A stretch of 64,000 nt of DNA from an uncultured Lachnospira sp. (GTDB lineage Bacteria > Bacillota > Clostridia > Lachnospirales > Lachnospiraceae). Location of the stretch: positions 1 to 64,000 of the forward strand of contig CAJUBU010000014.1 of the NCBI GenBank assembly GCA_910585095.1, given 5' to 3'. Shown piece after piece: positions 27,267-36,361 of the stretch. The position numbers were made by a program, and so were the translations under genes. The notes under the pieces are model-generated. The model was given only the letters and a program-made list of their open reading frames with translations, made no database searches and had not been told where the DNA came from. Within the stretch, counting starts at the first letter, position 1, and every line of letters begins with the position of its first letter.

Positions 27267-27710
27267 TTATCTTTTTTCATCTACAAGAAGACCTGCGAGT
27301 TCCCATGCCTTTGCAAGCATCTCTAATGCTTTTTCAGATGGGATTTCTTTGATAACCTCGTCTGTCTCTTTATCCTTAATCTTAATTGTCACTCTATTAG
27401 TTGGTTCATTATAGCCAAATTCAGCTATAGTATTTTGATTAATAACTTTATTAATCTCACTAATATCTTTCATAGTAGCAGTCTTTTTTTCACTTTTAGC
27501 GCCATTCTTATCAGAGCTTTGACCATCCTTGTCATCACCTCTTGACTGCTCGTTGCTTGATTTTACAACGGTACTTTGTGTTATAGCAACACTGGCAGCA
27601 ACTGCCTCTTGAGCATTATTTACTACCTGCTCTGGTTCTTTTACTGGCTTAACAGCCGTACTTTGATATCCTGTTGAGCTTACAACTCTGCTAATTGAAT
27701 CAATTGCCAT
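27267..27710 (-). CDS. flaG: FlaG family flagellar protein
   Basis: ATG 27710 (MAIDSISRVV) has GGAGGTGG at good spacing, so the in-frame ATG at 27734 is rejected. It is about 147 residues: a low-complexity N-terminal half, then the conserved FlaG end (INKVINQNTIAEFGYNEPTN, VTIKIKDKETDEVIKEIPSE, KALEMLAKAWELAGLLVDEK). FlaG modulates filament length and co-occurs with FliD. A sigma-28-type promoter lies upstream, so it opens the flaG-fliD-fliS transcript. Confidence 0.9.
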   Translation of the reverse strand: MAIDSISRVVSSTGYQSTAVKPVKEPEQVVNNAQEAVAASVAITQSTVVKSSNEQSRGDDKDGQSSDKNGAKSEKKTATMKDISEINKVINQNTIAEFGYNEPTNRVTIKIKDKETDEVIKEIPSEKALEMLAKAWELAGLLVDEKR

Positions 27711-27774
27711 TATTCCACCTCCATGTGTTTTCATCTTAATTTTTATGCCGCATTATTCCAATCCTCATAATTGT

Positions 27775-27802
27775 TATATCGGAAAATATATATCATAATT
27801 TA
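27775..27802 (-). promoter_or_regulatory. Sigma-28 type promoter of flaG-fliD-fliS
   Basis: On the minus strand TAAA (27799-27802), 16 bases, then CCGATATA (27775-27782). The rest of the gap between flaG and csrA (27803-27951) is AT-rich with no gene seen. Confidence 0.75.
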
Positions 27803-27951
27803 GAGATATTACTAAAATAATTTTTTAAATTTTTAAAATATAGTTATATTTTTATACTAATATCATTTAATATATATTATTAATTTTATTATAGTAATAT
27901 ATTGCAATAACTTTTACTAATTATTATAATGCAGTTATTATTATCGTATAT

Positions 27952-28173
27952 TTATTTTTTAAATAATTTGTTTAATTCTTTAATATCTATAGAACCTGCC
28001 GCTTCCTTATTTGCATTCTGTATCTGTACATAAACCTCTTTTCTGTAGATAGGAATTGACTTTGGAGCAGATATGCCAAGTTTAACTTGGTCCCCTTTAA
28101 TATCGATAACCGTTATTTCAATATTATCATTCACTACGATTGCTTCATCTTTCTTTCTTGACAATGCCAGCAT
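27952..28173 (-). CDS. csrA: RNA-binding translational regulator CsrA
   Basis: Starting at ATG 28173 (MLALSRKKDEAIVVNDNIEI) gives 73 residues, the normal CsrA length; the longer frame from 28206 has a non-CsrA extension. The core GDQVKLGISAPKSIPIYRKE is typical. CsrA binds GGA-containing hairpins over ribosome sites and in Gram-positives represses flagellin translation until FliW sequesters it. Its ATG follows the fliW stop by one base, so the pair is co-translated. Confidence 0.95.
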   Translation of the reverse strand: MLALSRKKDEAIVVNDNIEITVIDIKGDQVKLGISAPKSIPIYRKEVYVQIQNANKEAAGSIDIKELNKLFKK

Positions 28174-28174
28174 C

Positions 28175-28642
28175 CTAATCACCATCCTTTCTGCTCTTTT
28201 GCTCAAGTATATTATAGATAGGATACCTTACCATATAATCATCATTATCTGCTATAAGCTGAATACCTTTCATTGTATCAACATTAATGATAATTGGCGC
28301 TTTAAGATTGCATGTCATTTCCTTAATATCTTGTGTAACGGTCAATGTAACAAGTACCAATAATTCTGCCTCTTTAATATTTTCTCCCAATGAATTAATC
28401 AATTCATCCTCAACAATTGGGTCATAATGTTCAAATATAAGTTCTGGCTTAATTACGGGCAACGCCAAAGATACCTCGTCAAGTGACTGCAGCCACATTG
28501 TTGAAGATTGTGCATCTTTTTGAGCATCATATACAACAGTAAATTCTTTAAATTCATCAAATCCAATGATACCTCTGTCAAATGTTATAACTTTATCTCT
28601 ATCTATTTCAATTTCCCCAAACCATTTTGTTTGTATTTTCAT
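28175..28642 (-). CDS. fliW: Flagellar assembly factor FliW
   Basis: 155 residues. The opening MKIQTKWFGEIEIDRDKVIT, then GIIGFDEFKEF, LVLVTLT and NLKAPIIINVDTMKGIQLI, are standard FliW blocks. FliW binds either free flagellin or CsrA and so links flagellin secretion to translation. It sits immediately upstream of csrA and 47 bases after flgL. Confidence 0.95.
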   Translation of the reverse strand: MKIQTKWFGEIEIDRDKVITFDRGIIGFDEFKEFTVVYDAQKDAQSSTMWLQSLDEVSLALPVIKPELIFEHYDPIVEDELINSLGENIKEAELLVLVTLTVTQDIKEMTCNLKAPIIINVDTMKGIQLIADNDDYMVRYPIYNILEQKSRKDGD

Positions 28643-28689
28643 TGTTATTCACACCTTTCTGGCATCTACCCAATCAATATTTTTATATC

Positions 28690-30168
28690 TTATAAGAAAT
28701 CAAGCAATGTCTGTTGTACCACCTTGCTAGCTGCTGTAAGAGAAGCATTGTAAACCAGCTCTGCTGCCGTATAGCTTATAACAACTTCCTCAAGGTCAAT
28801 ATCCTCATTTTCAGATTTCAGTTTTGTAAAATTCGTTTTTTGTTCTGTAAGCCTGCTCTTTGTCAAATTAAGACGATTCATTCTGTTACCGACATCTGCT
28901 TTTGCCAAAGAAGCCTGCTGCTGATAATCTTGTGTCTGTTTAATACCTCTCTCAAAAGCATTTGTCATCTCTTCTTCAGCGAGTTCCTTTTGCTTTGTCA
29001 ATCCTTCTTTGATTGTATTTAACTTATATTGAGAATCTTTATCTTGATATCTTGACTCCCCTAACATACTATCAACTTGCTTAATTTGATTTTCTATATC
29101 AATTACATTATTAACAGCATTTATAAGATCATCTATATCTCTTCCAAGATACATATTAAAGGCATCATTTGCCTCTGTATTTACTTTAAGTTTCTGTGCA
29201 AAATTAATATTATATTCAATATCTTCTGCTTCTTTTGTATATACAACACCAACATTTTTATAATTATCTACACAATCATAATACATAATAGGATTGACAT
29301 CATTTTTTATAAAATTATCTTTTCTATATGTAAAAGAATATTCCTCTGCATTATAGAGCCTTTGATATACATCTTTACCTATAAGAATCTCACCTGTCGT
29401 TGCATTAAATGCTATCTCTCCATCAGCAGGTATATAATTCGGATCAGTTACTGTATTATCAACTGTCAAGGCAGTTTGTGTTCCATTTTCTGTAACAGTC
29501 ATAGAAAAATCACTTGCAAGCACTTCTTTATAACCAAGTCTAAAACGATATACTTCTTCCACATTTGGCGTTATTACCTCCTGTGTTGTAGGGTCCTTTT
29601 TATACTGCAAATTTAGTATATCATCATTTGTATACGCATTTGTATATACTGTCTTTGACTCTAAATTATTTCTATCAAAATGTTGTGTAATTGTATAATC
29701 TACGCCTTTAGCATCCTCGTCTGATTGATAAGTGAGAGGAGTATCTGTCATATATCCTGTAAACAAATATCTTCCTGCATAGTCAACATTTCCTTGATCA
29801 TAGTATGCCTCTTTTAGTTTTGTCAAACTTGAAGCAAGTGTATCACGTTCAGCTGTTGAATAAGAATCAGAAGCTCCCTGTGTACAATATCCATATAAAT
29901 CCGTAAGAATTTCATATGCTTCATCAATTGCCCCCTCGGTTGTCTTTAACCATGACTCCGCATCTGGAATATTCTTATCCAAATATCGCACAACTTGGTC
30001 AAGACTAGAGCGAAGTCTTAACGCTCTAATTGCTATAACAGGGTCGTCGGATGGTCTGTTAATCTTTTTTTGTGTTGAAAGTTGTGTATCTAAATCATTG
30101 AGCTGATATTTATTAATCTGCACATTGGACATGGTGTTGTTTATCATCATCTGATTGGTTATTCTCAT
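28690..30168 (-). CDS. flgL: Hook-filament junction protein FlgL
   Basis: 492 residues. The flagellin-like N-terminus MRITNQMMINNTMSNVQINK, then RPSDDPVIAIRALRLRSSL, and a C-terminal helix (AELVYNASLTAASKVVQQTL, final LLDFL) define FlgL/HAP3. The central part is longer than in enteric FlgL. It lies 16 bases after flgK, so flgK-flgL are co-transcribed. It joins the hook-associated zone to the filament. Confidence 0.93.
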   Translation of the reverse strand: MRITNQMMINNTMSNVQINKYQLNDLDTQLSTQKKINRPSDDPVIAIRALRLRSSLDQVVRYLDKNIPDAESWLKTTEGAIDEAYEILTDLYGYCTQGASDSYSTAERDTLASSLTKLKEAYYDQGNVDYAGRYLFTGYMTDTPLTYQSDEDAKGVDYTITQHFDRNNLESKTVYTNAYTNDDILNLQYKKDPTTQEVITPNVEEVYRFRLGYKEVLASDFSMTVTENGTQTALTVDNTVTDPNYIPADGEIAFNATTGEILIGKDVYQRLYNAEEYSFTYRKDNFIKNDVNPIMYYDCVDNYKNVGVVYTKEAEDIEYNINFAQKLKVNTEANDAFNMYLGRDIDDLINAVNNVIDIENQIKQVDSMLGESRYQDKDSQYKLNTIKEGLTKQKELAEEEMTNAFERGIKQTQDYQQQASLAKADVGNRMNRLNLTKSRLTEQKTNFTKLKSENEDIDLEEVVISYTAAELVYNASLTAASKVVQQTLLDFL

Positions 30169-30184
30169 ATTTAGCCTCCATTCA

Positions 30185-31744
30185 TTAAATACCTGTCTGA
30201 TTAATTAATTTGTCATATATCTGATTCATAACAGATAACATCTTAGAACTTAAATTGTATGCCTGTTGAAATCTCATAAGGTCCATAGCTTCTTCGTCTG
30301 TATCAACCCCCATAACAGACAATCGCTGATTGTGTATGGTATCTTTCAAATTCGTATAATTTTTAAATAAATCTCTTGATTTACTTGTATCAATAGACAA
30401 ATCACTGACTATACTCTCCAAAAAGTAGGTTGGTGAGCCTCCGTCAAATGCTGTCGATTTTTGAAGTTTATTTAATTCCTCCATAACTTTCTCATTTGCC
30501 TCGCCTGTATTAAATACCTTTTTGATGGCAATTCGCTCAGGATGGTCTAATAAGTTTTGATTGATTCCTACACTTGCCCCTGTCATTACTTCTGCATCAT
30601 TTACTGTTACAAACAAAGATTCGCCTTTATACATTCCATCTGAAGAAAGACCATCTTTGAGAATTTTATTTACTTCATCAGCAAATGTGCTTACAAATTG
30701 ATTTAACTGTGCTTGATAATATGGAACTCCTTTATATTCTGTATTTTTATTTGGCTGTGGCGTTGTCTGCATAATCTTATTGCCGTCCGAATCTGTAATA
30801 TAATTTCCATTATTATCTTGACCAATACTTTCTATCTCACCATTACAACCATCTCGAATATCTAAAAGACCTTTTAGTTCACCGCCAAGACTGATACTAT
30901 ACATATTAAATTCTTGCCCAGAATTCCAATAGATATCATATAAACCAGCAGCATCCGATGCATTTCTTGGCTCTTGTCTTGCCTCTACTTCCAGTGTATT
31001 ATATCCATATCCATTGACTAATGTTTGACCATTAATTCTCACTGTAAAATTTGTAAGATTATTTCCCAAATCTTCCTCTGTTGCACTGATATTAACAATG
31101 TCTGAAAGCTCATCTAAAGCTTCATTCCTCTTATCTCTTAAATCATTGGCATTGCCGTAGCAAGCTTCTATTTGATTAATCTGTTTATTCAAACTCGCAA
31201 TAGTCTTTGCCAATGAGTTAATATGTTCAACTGCATCTTTAATTTCATTGTTTGCATCTGCTTGAACATTTCTTAAATTTGTACTGAGGGTATTAAAGTA
31301 ATCCGCCATACTTTTTGCATTATTGACAAGCTGATTTTTCGCTGCATTATCACCTGGTGTCAATGTCAGCTGATTCACAGCTCCAAAGAAATTTTCATAT
31401 TCTTGTGTAAATCCTTGTAGGATAAACTCATTCATATAATTTTCTATTTGTATCATATAATTTTGCTTTGATGCATATTCACCATAATGTGACTGATTAT
31501 TATAATACTTTACATCATAATAGCTGTCTCTTAAACGATTGATTGCTGCAACCGTAACACCCGCGCCCAAAGTACCATATGTGCCATGTGTTCTTATCGC
31601 ATCAGCTGCTGTCGTAAAAGCTTGCTGTTTGCTATATCCCTTTGTATTAATATTTGAAACATTATGACCAGCAACAGTCAATGATGTATTTGCTGCCTGT
31701 AAGCCTGTATATGCTATTGTTAAGCCAAAAAATGTTGATGCCAT
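30185..31744 (-). CDS. flgK: Hook-filament junction protein FlgK (copy adjacent to flgL)
   Basis: 519 residues. N-terminal GLQAANTSLTVAGHNVSNIN and TKGYSKQQ are the rod/hook-family D0 motif, and the C-terminal end AMDLMRFQQAYNLSSKMLSV matches FlgK. Length is normal for FlgK. A second FlgK-type protein is encoded next to it at 32089-34029. This copy, immediately before flgL, holds the usual HAP1 position. The start follows AAGGAGAATGT. Confidence 0.92.
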   Translation of the reverse strand: MASTFFGLTIAYTGLQAANTSLTVAGHNVSNINTKGYSKQQAFTTAADAIRTHGTYGTLGAGVTVAAINRLRDSYYDVKYYNNQSHYGEYASKQNYMIQIENYMNEFILQGFTQEYENFFGAVNQLTLTPGDNAAKNQLVNNAKSMADYFNTLSTNLRNVQADANNEIKDAVEHINSLAKTIASLNKQINQIEACYGNANDLRDKRNEALDELSDIVNISATEEDLGNNLTNFTVRINGQTLVNGYGYNTLEVEARQEPRNASDAAGLYDIYWNSGQEFNMYSISLGGELKGLLDIRDGCNGEIESIGQDNNGNYITDSDGNKIMQTTPQPNKNTEYKGVPYYQAQLNQFVSTFADEVNKILKDGLSSDGMYKGESLFVTVNDAEVMTGASVGINQNLLDHPERIAIKKVFNTGEANEKVMEELNKLQKSTAFDGGSPTYFLESIVSDLSIDTSKSRDLFKNYTNLKDTIHNQRLSVMGVDTDEEAMDLMRFQQAYNLSSKMLSVMNQIYDKLINQTGI

Positions 31745-31995
31745 ACATTCTCCTTTCTGATTGTGCCATTATCCGATAAATGCAAAAACAAAATTTTACA
31801 TGATTTATTATGTAAAATAAAGAATCCATCACAAGACACGCTTGCACTATTTGGCACTTCTAATGATTATACAATACTAAAATAAATATACAATCATTAC
31901 CTATTCCAAAGTGTTCCATGAATGAACTTTTTTATTTTGCACAATATACACAGTAAAATAATGTGTTCCGCCCTTATCTATACACTGTTAATAAC

Positions 31996-32053
31996 AATGC
32001 CGATAACTGTTATAATAAGGATTGACGCCCTTACTAATACAATTATCGGCAAT
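31996..32053. terminator. Nested hairpin between the two flgK genes
   Basis: GCCGATAA (31999-32006) pairs with TTATCGGC (32043-32050), and inside it TATAATAAGG pairs with CCCTTACTAATA imperfectly. It lies 36 bases past the stop of the longer flgK. No strong T-run follows, so it may be a processing or partial-termination hairpin. The rest of 31745-32088 shows no gene. Confidence 0.5.
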
Positions 32054-32088
32054 TATTAAATGAATCTTAATCAATACCTATAAAGTTT

Positions 32089-34029
32089 TTACGAACCAAG
32101 TGATGTTACCAGATGTTCTAACATCTCACTAATAACATTAATATATCTTGATGAAGCATTATAAGCCTGCTGATACTTAATCATCTTTTGCAGTTCTTCA
32201 TCTGATGAAACACCTTCTGTCTGAAGCCTTTGATGGTCATAACCACTCACCATTGTCTGCCAATGACTAACAAAATCTTCAAGTACATTGCCTGCTATAG
32301 CATATTGACTTGTAAAATTATCATAATATTCTGAAAATGTACCAACAGAATACTGTTCAGGATTGACTGAGGCAAAATCTGCACTCCATATATCAAGAAG
32401 CTCTTGTCCTCTTGCCATATCTTCCTTTCCTTGAATGGTTGTCATGGCAATTTTCCCGACATCCTGCGCAACAACAGCATTAATATGAAGATTGCTCACT
32501 GAATACTCTGTACGGTTTCCTCTTTCATTTTGGTTATTATGAACATACATTTTCCCACCATTTCCATCGTCCATAACAATATATCTTGGCGTATCTGCTC
32601 TGGAAAATATTTCTTCACCAACAGTCTTATCATCATCCATTCCATAATCGGTTTTATCCATATCAAGAATCGTATAATTATAACTGCTCACTGTTGCTGC
32701 ATTTGTATGTTCTTTATCTGTATATAACTTTTCCTTTGATACATACGTATATGTCCCATTCTCACTTTTGCCCTTTACTTCATTGCCATGAACATCATAC
32801 ATTACATCTTGGGCGATGCCAGAATATGTATAGGTATTTGGCATCACCTCTTCTCCATTATTCATCAAAGGAGCAGTCAATGTCATCTCTTTTTCTGGAC
32901 ACAAAACATCATTAATTGCTGTAACAAGCCCATTTACTAACTTATCCAAACCTGATATCGCTGTTAATATGGCTGATGAATCAATATATTTATTATAATA
33001 TTCCTGCTTATCAAGATACTGTGCATAATCATTCTCATACTTTTGTTTTCCATCATTCGTTGTAAGGTCATAATCTTTTTGCTCTGGCTTTACAGGAACA
33101 TCATCATAACTTACAAGAATACTTCCTCTTGCCAAAAGCAACCCTTTCAACTCCGCTTTATCATAATTATCTGTAATTTTATTCATTACAGATTCTGGAT
33201 ATACATCTCTATCAAATGCTGGCCATGTAGGTATATAAAGCATTGTCCCTTCTGTTGTTCGTTTAGACATCTCTAATGTTCCTGTCAATGTGACAAATGG
33301 AACGCTCTCCGCATTGACAACAACTTCCCCGTTTGGCTCTTCAAAATAAGATATATTGATATATCCACTTAATTCATCTAATGCGTTATCTCTTGCATCT
33401 CGATAATCGTTTGCTACTTCTCGTCCAGTACTCTCTATTTTAGAAATCTGTTTATTAAGGTCAAATATTTCTTTGCCAAGCTTATTAATTTTATTTACCA
33501 TATTTTCAACTTCAGTATTCAAAGTAGCCTGATAATCTGTAAGACCCTTATATACAGCTTGTGACCTTGTTAAAAAAGCAGAAGCACTCTGTATCAATGA
33601 AGAACGCCTTGTTGTACTTGCTGGCTCTTTACTTAATTCATTGATTGCATCACGCAGATTTTCAAGGCTTTTTTGATAAGTGACGCCCTGTAATTCACCA
33701 AATTGGTCTTCAATTTCTTCAATCGTTTTATATTGACTTGAATAATAACCCAATCTGCAATTTTCAGATCTATATGCCCTATCTATAAATTCATCTCTAA
33801 TTCTTCTAATCTCATTAACGCCTACACCTAAACCATATGTTGAAGTAACAGGAGCTTTATAATTATTTCCTGTTATTTTTACATACTGTGTATCTTTAAA
33901 TGCAATCTGTTGGCGCGTATACCCTTTTGTATCAATATTAGCTAAATTGTGTGCTGTCGTATTTAAAGCTGCCTGTGATGATTTTAGCCCAGTTGCTCCA
34001 ATCATTAAACTAGCCATACCATTCGCCAT
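32089..34029 (-). CDS. flgK: Second FlgK-type hook-associated protein (646 residues)
   Basis: 646 residues, about 125 longer than its neighbour. The N-terminal GLKSSQAALNTTAHNLANID and TKGYTRQQIAF and the C-terminal ELQKMIKYQQAYNASSRYIN are FlgK/hook-family D0 parts. The centre carries an unusual acidic insertion with many K/D/Y. It lies upstream of the shorter flgK, downstream of flgN. Two tandem flgK-like genes suggest an old duplication; one may form a distinct junction ring. Which one is the true HAP1 cannot be decided here. Confidence 0.88.
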   Translation of the reverse strand: MANGMASLMIGATGLKSSQAALNTTAHNLANIDTKGYTRQQIAFKDTQYVKITGNNYKAPVTSTYGLGVGVNEIRRIRDEFIDRAYRSENCRLGYYSSQYKTIEEIEDQFGELQGVTYQKSLENLRDAINELSKEPASTTRRSSLIQSASAFLTRSQAVYKGLTDYQATLNTEVENMVNKINKLGKEIFDLNKQISKIESTGREVANDYRDARDNALDELSGYINISYFEEPNGEVVVNAESVPFVTLTGTLEMSKRTTEGTMLYIPTWPAFDRDVYPESVMNKITDNYDKAELKGLLLARGSILVSYDDVPVKPEQKDYDLTTNDGKQKYENDYAQYLDKQEYYNKYIDSSAILTAISGLDKLVNGLVTAINDVLCPEKEMTLTAPLMNNGEEVMPNTYTYSGIAQDVMYDVHGNEVKGKSENGTYTYVSKEKLYTDKEHTNAATVSSYNYTILDMDKTDYGMDDDKTVGEEIFSRADTPRYIVMDDGNGGKMYVHNNQNERGNRTEYSVSNLHINAVVAQDVGKIAMTTIQGKEDMARGQELLDIWSADFASVNPEQYSVGTFSEYYDNFTSQYAIAGNVLEDFVSHWQTMVSGYDHQRLQTEGVSSDEELQKMIKYQQAYNASSRYINVISEMLEHLVTSLGS

Positions 34030-34162
34030 AATCTACCCTCCTTGTATGCCCGCTTTCTTTTCTGTAAAATATTCTACTAAACAATATATATTTTTTATAA
34101 AATACTTATTTAAAATTTACTTTCCTGTTCCAAAATAGTAAATTTTATACTTCTAATTTATA

Positions 34163-34190
34163 AAAAAAGAACCTCATATTGAAGTTCTTT
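34163..34190 (-). terminator. Terminator after flgN
   Basis: AAAGAAC and GTTCTTT arms lie directly next to the flgN stop. On the minus strand seven T follow. Expression of the long flgK may therefore need its own promoter in 34030-34160. Confidence 0.75.
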
Positions 34191-34702
34191 TACTGCTTTG
34201 CATCAAAACTACCCGTTGAACCATATCCTACCTGTTCACATGCGCCCTTGCTATAATTTGCTGTCTGTGGCGCCATCACTGAATTTCTTGCAAGATTAAG
34301 CTCAAATTCAATCATATCCATCGACTCTTGTAATAACACTTTATTATTCTCATTAATACGCATAAGATAATCCAACGTTCTTTTTAACTTCATGTGGATA
34401 TCTTGCAGAGCCGCTTGTTCTTTGGGTTGTTTGGACAACATCTCTATAATCATATCAATACGCATACCTTTTTGAGAAAGATTTAATACACAACATATAT
34501 CCTTAACACAATCTTCTCTATTGGCTTCAAGCTTATTAATAATATCTATATTTCTTTGTTCAAGTCCAAGTATATCTTGGAGCTTATCGACATCATTATT
34601 AACAATAGCAGAAGTTTTATCTTCGGACAGTTTAATTAACTCTTGATATTGCGAATTTTCCTTATTAAGAACATCTATAAGATTTTCAATTAAACTTGCC
34701 AT
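34190..34702 (-). CDS. flgN: Flagellar chaperone FlgN
   Basis: 170 residues, almost all helix, opening MASLIENLIDVLNKENSQYQ and followed by ELIKLSEDKTSAIVNNDVDK, the standard FlgN N-terminal pattern. FlgN binds FlgK and FlgL for export. It lies 14 bases after flgM and just before the two flgK genes, its expected clients. Confidence 0.9.
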   Translation of the reverse strand: MASLIENLIDVLNKENSQYQELIKLSEDKTSAIVNNDVDKLQDILGLEQRNIDIINKLEANREDCVKDICCVLNLSQKGMRIDMIIEMLSKQPKEQAALQDIHMKLKRTLDYLMRINENNKVLLQESMDMIEFELNLARNSVMAPQTANYSKGACEQVGYGSTGSFDAKQ

Positions 34703-34716
34703 CTATAAAACCCCGC

Positions 34717-34998
34717 TTAAAATATTAACGTCGATATATTCTCCAATATCTTATCTGCAATTGCTTCTGAACTTATATTATAAGAACCTGCCTCCATCTG
34801 CGCCTTTACCTGAGCAATTTTATCAGCCCGGATATCTGGTGCATTGTCAACAGCTGCTTTTGCTGTCTTAAAAGTCTTAGCTGCCTGTGAAATCTCTAAC
34901 TTATCGCTAAATGACTTTTTATTATCGGCTTTTTTAACCACTGGTGTGCTATTAGACCGATATACTTGGCTAACTGCATTATATGCATCAATACGCAT
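34717..34998 (-). CDS. flgM: Anti-sigma-28 factor FlgM
   Basis: 93 residues: MRIDAYNAVSQVYRSN, a short linker, KLEISQAAKTFKTAKAAV, then APDIRADKIAQVKAQMEAGS and YNISSEAIADKIL, the canonical FlgM C-terminal sigma-binding region. FlgM holds sigma-28 inactive until hook completion, then is exported. Its own sigma-28-type promoter lies upstream, giving negative feedback. Confidence 0.95.
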   Translation of the reverse strand: MRIDAYNAVSQVYRSNSTPVVKKADNKKSFSDKLEISQAAKTFKTAKAAVDNAPDIRADKIAQVKAQMEAGSYNISSEAIADKILENISTLIF

Positions 34999-35033
34999 AT
35001 TACCGCCTCCGTTTCATTATGTTCTTAGATATC

Positions 35034-35060
35034 TTATCGGACAGTTGTTCATATTACTTA
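35034..35060 (-). promoter_or_regulatory. Sigma-28 type promoter of flgM-flgN
   Basis: On the minus strand TAAG (35057-35060), 16 bases, then TCCGATAAG with the -10 core at 35034-35040. It is 36 bases before the flgM ATG. Confidence 0.75.
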
Positions 35061-35094
35061 ATACCCAAAATTAAAAAAGTAGTATTTCTATTTT

Positions 35095-35511
35095 TTACTG
35101 TTTATCTAAATACCTCATCCTTGCTGCATCTTTTTGATTCATTTTCTTTGCTGGCTGTGGCTTTTTATCTTTATACATATTTCCTAATTGAGTTGACATT
35201 GTAAGTTTACAGCTTTCACAATATTTTCCTGACTTAATAGTTGCTCCGCACATCTCACATTCAATACCAATAGGTGAATCATCTGAAAAATATAATCGTT
35301 CTTCTCTTATCCACTGTTCAATCTGTTTAATACTGACATCACAATCCTTTGATATCTGACTAATACTTGCCATAGGATTATCGTTTATATATGTTTTAAC
35401 ATCTTGAAATTTATCTTCAAGTGCGCTGACGCAGCTAGGGCACATATTTCTATATGCGCCGCCAATATAATTATATAAACGTCCACATACTCTACAATTC
35501 CTTACATCCAT
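35095..35511 (-). CDS. yvyF: YvyF-type zinc-ribbon flagellar operon protein
   Basis: 138 residues. Two cysteine pairs near each end: CRVCGRLY with CPSC at the N-terminus, and CEMCGATI with CESC near residues 95-113. Between them lies a helix-turn-helix-like segment (SISQISKDCDVSIKQIEQWI). This matches the YvyF family found beside comF and flgM in many Firmicutes. It may act as a small regulator; its precise role is not established. It is followed by the flgM unit on the same strand. Confidence 0.82.
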   Translation of the reverse strand: MDVRNCRVCGRLYNYIGGAYRNMCPSCVSALEDKFQDVKTYINDNPMASISQISKDCDVSIKQIEQWIREERLYFSDDSPIGIECEMCGATIKSGKYCESCKLTMSTQLGNMYKDKKPQPAKKMNQKDAARMRYLDKQ

Positions 35512-35553
35512 AGTATCTTTCCCCCATTCCGCTGTTAAACAGCAATATACAAA

Positions 35554-36321
35554 TTAACTAAATCCTCTTCCAATGCACAGACAGACACCATATATTTCTT
35601 TCACTCCCTGTCTTTTCAATGCGTTTGCACAGGCATCAAGTGTTGCTCCTGTAGTATATATATCATCTAAAAGAAGTACCTTATTATATTCTACCATTTT
35701 CCTTTTTACAAGGAAAGCATTTTCAAGATTTTTTATTCGTTCTATTGCATGAAGTTTTTTCATAGGTGCTGTTCTTCTAATTCTAAACAATAATTTAGTA
35801 TCTATATCAACACCTAATAATTTTGATAAATTTTGTGCTATCAGCTCCGTTTGGTTATATCCTCTTACTTTTTCCTTTGTATGATACATTGGAACAGGAA
35901 CAATAATATCTGGATTCCATATCCTTATCTGTCTTCCACAATATTTTTCTATAATATTTGCATACCACCATGCGTATTCTCGACAACCACCATACTTAAA
36001 ACGATATATGGATTGTTTTATCTCCCCTTCATAAGGCAACGCTGCAATACATTGTGTATATTCATGTCTTGTATGTTTACAATCATAACAATATTCACTG
36101 TCATCATCATTTAAAATTTTTCCGCATTTCATACATTGCGCTTTGCTTATCGGTTTTATTTTATCTGTGCAATTACTGCACAAATCGCCATATTCCTGCC
36201 ATGCCGAACAGTTGACATCCATCCTTTTATCTGTCGGCTTGCCGCATAGCGGACATGCCAAAGGATATATGCTATTTACCATAAACTTTATGGCTTTATT
36301 TATTATTTTGTGTTGAATCAA
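35554..36321 (-). CDS. comFC: ComF family phosphoribosyltransferase-like protein
   Basis: About 255 residues from a TTG start; an in-frame ATG at 36282 (MVNSIYPLACPLCG) is an alternative. Two N-terminal cysteine pairs (CPLC and CSNC; CMKC and CYDC) form a zinc ribbon. The C-terminal half is a type I phosphoribosyltransferase fold with the VLLLDDIYTTGATLDAC loop. ComFC proteins support DNA uptake in competent bacteria. It lies between recD2 and the yvyF-flgM genes, the usual Firmicutes order. Confidence 0.9.
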   Translation of the reverse strand: MIQHKIINKAIKFMVNSIYPLACPLCGKPTDKRMDVNCSAWQEYGDLCSNCTDKIKPISKAQCMKCGKILNDDDSEYCYDCKHTRHEYTQCIAALPYEGEIKQSIYRFKYGGCREYAWWYANIIEKYCGRQIRIWNPDIIVPVPMYHTKEKVRGYNQTELIAQNLSKLLGVDIDTKLLFRIRRTAPMKKLHAIERIKNLENAFLVKRKMVEYNKVLLLDDIYTTGATLDACANALKRQGVKEIYGVCLCIGRGFS

Positions 36322-36361
36322 TCAATAAAATACCTTTCTAAAAATGTCTATTTTAAACCCT

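Noticed and set aside
29077..29616. 179-codon plus-strand frame rich in I, Y and C
   Set aside because: It is the antisense shadow of flgL, whose protein is fully recognisable.
31741..31785. TCCGATAA on the plus strand near the flgK start as a sigma-28 promoter
   Set aside because: It points away from flgK and has no matching -35 box or plus-strand gene.
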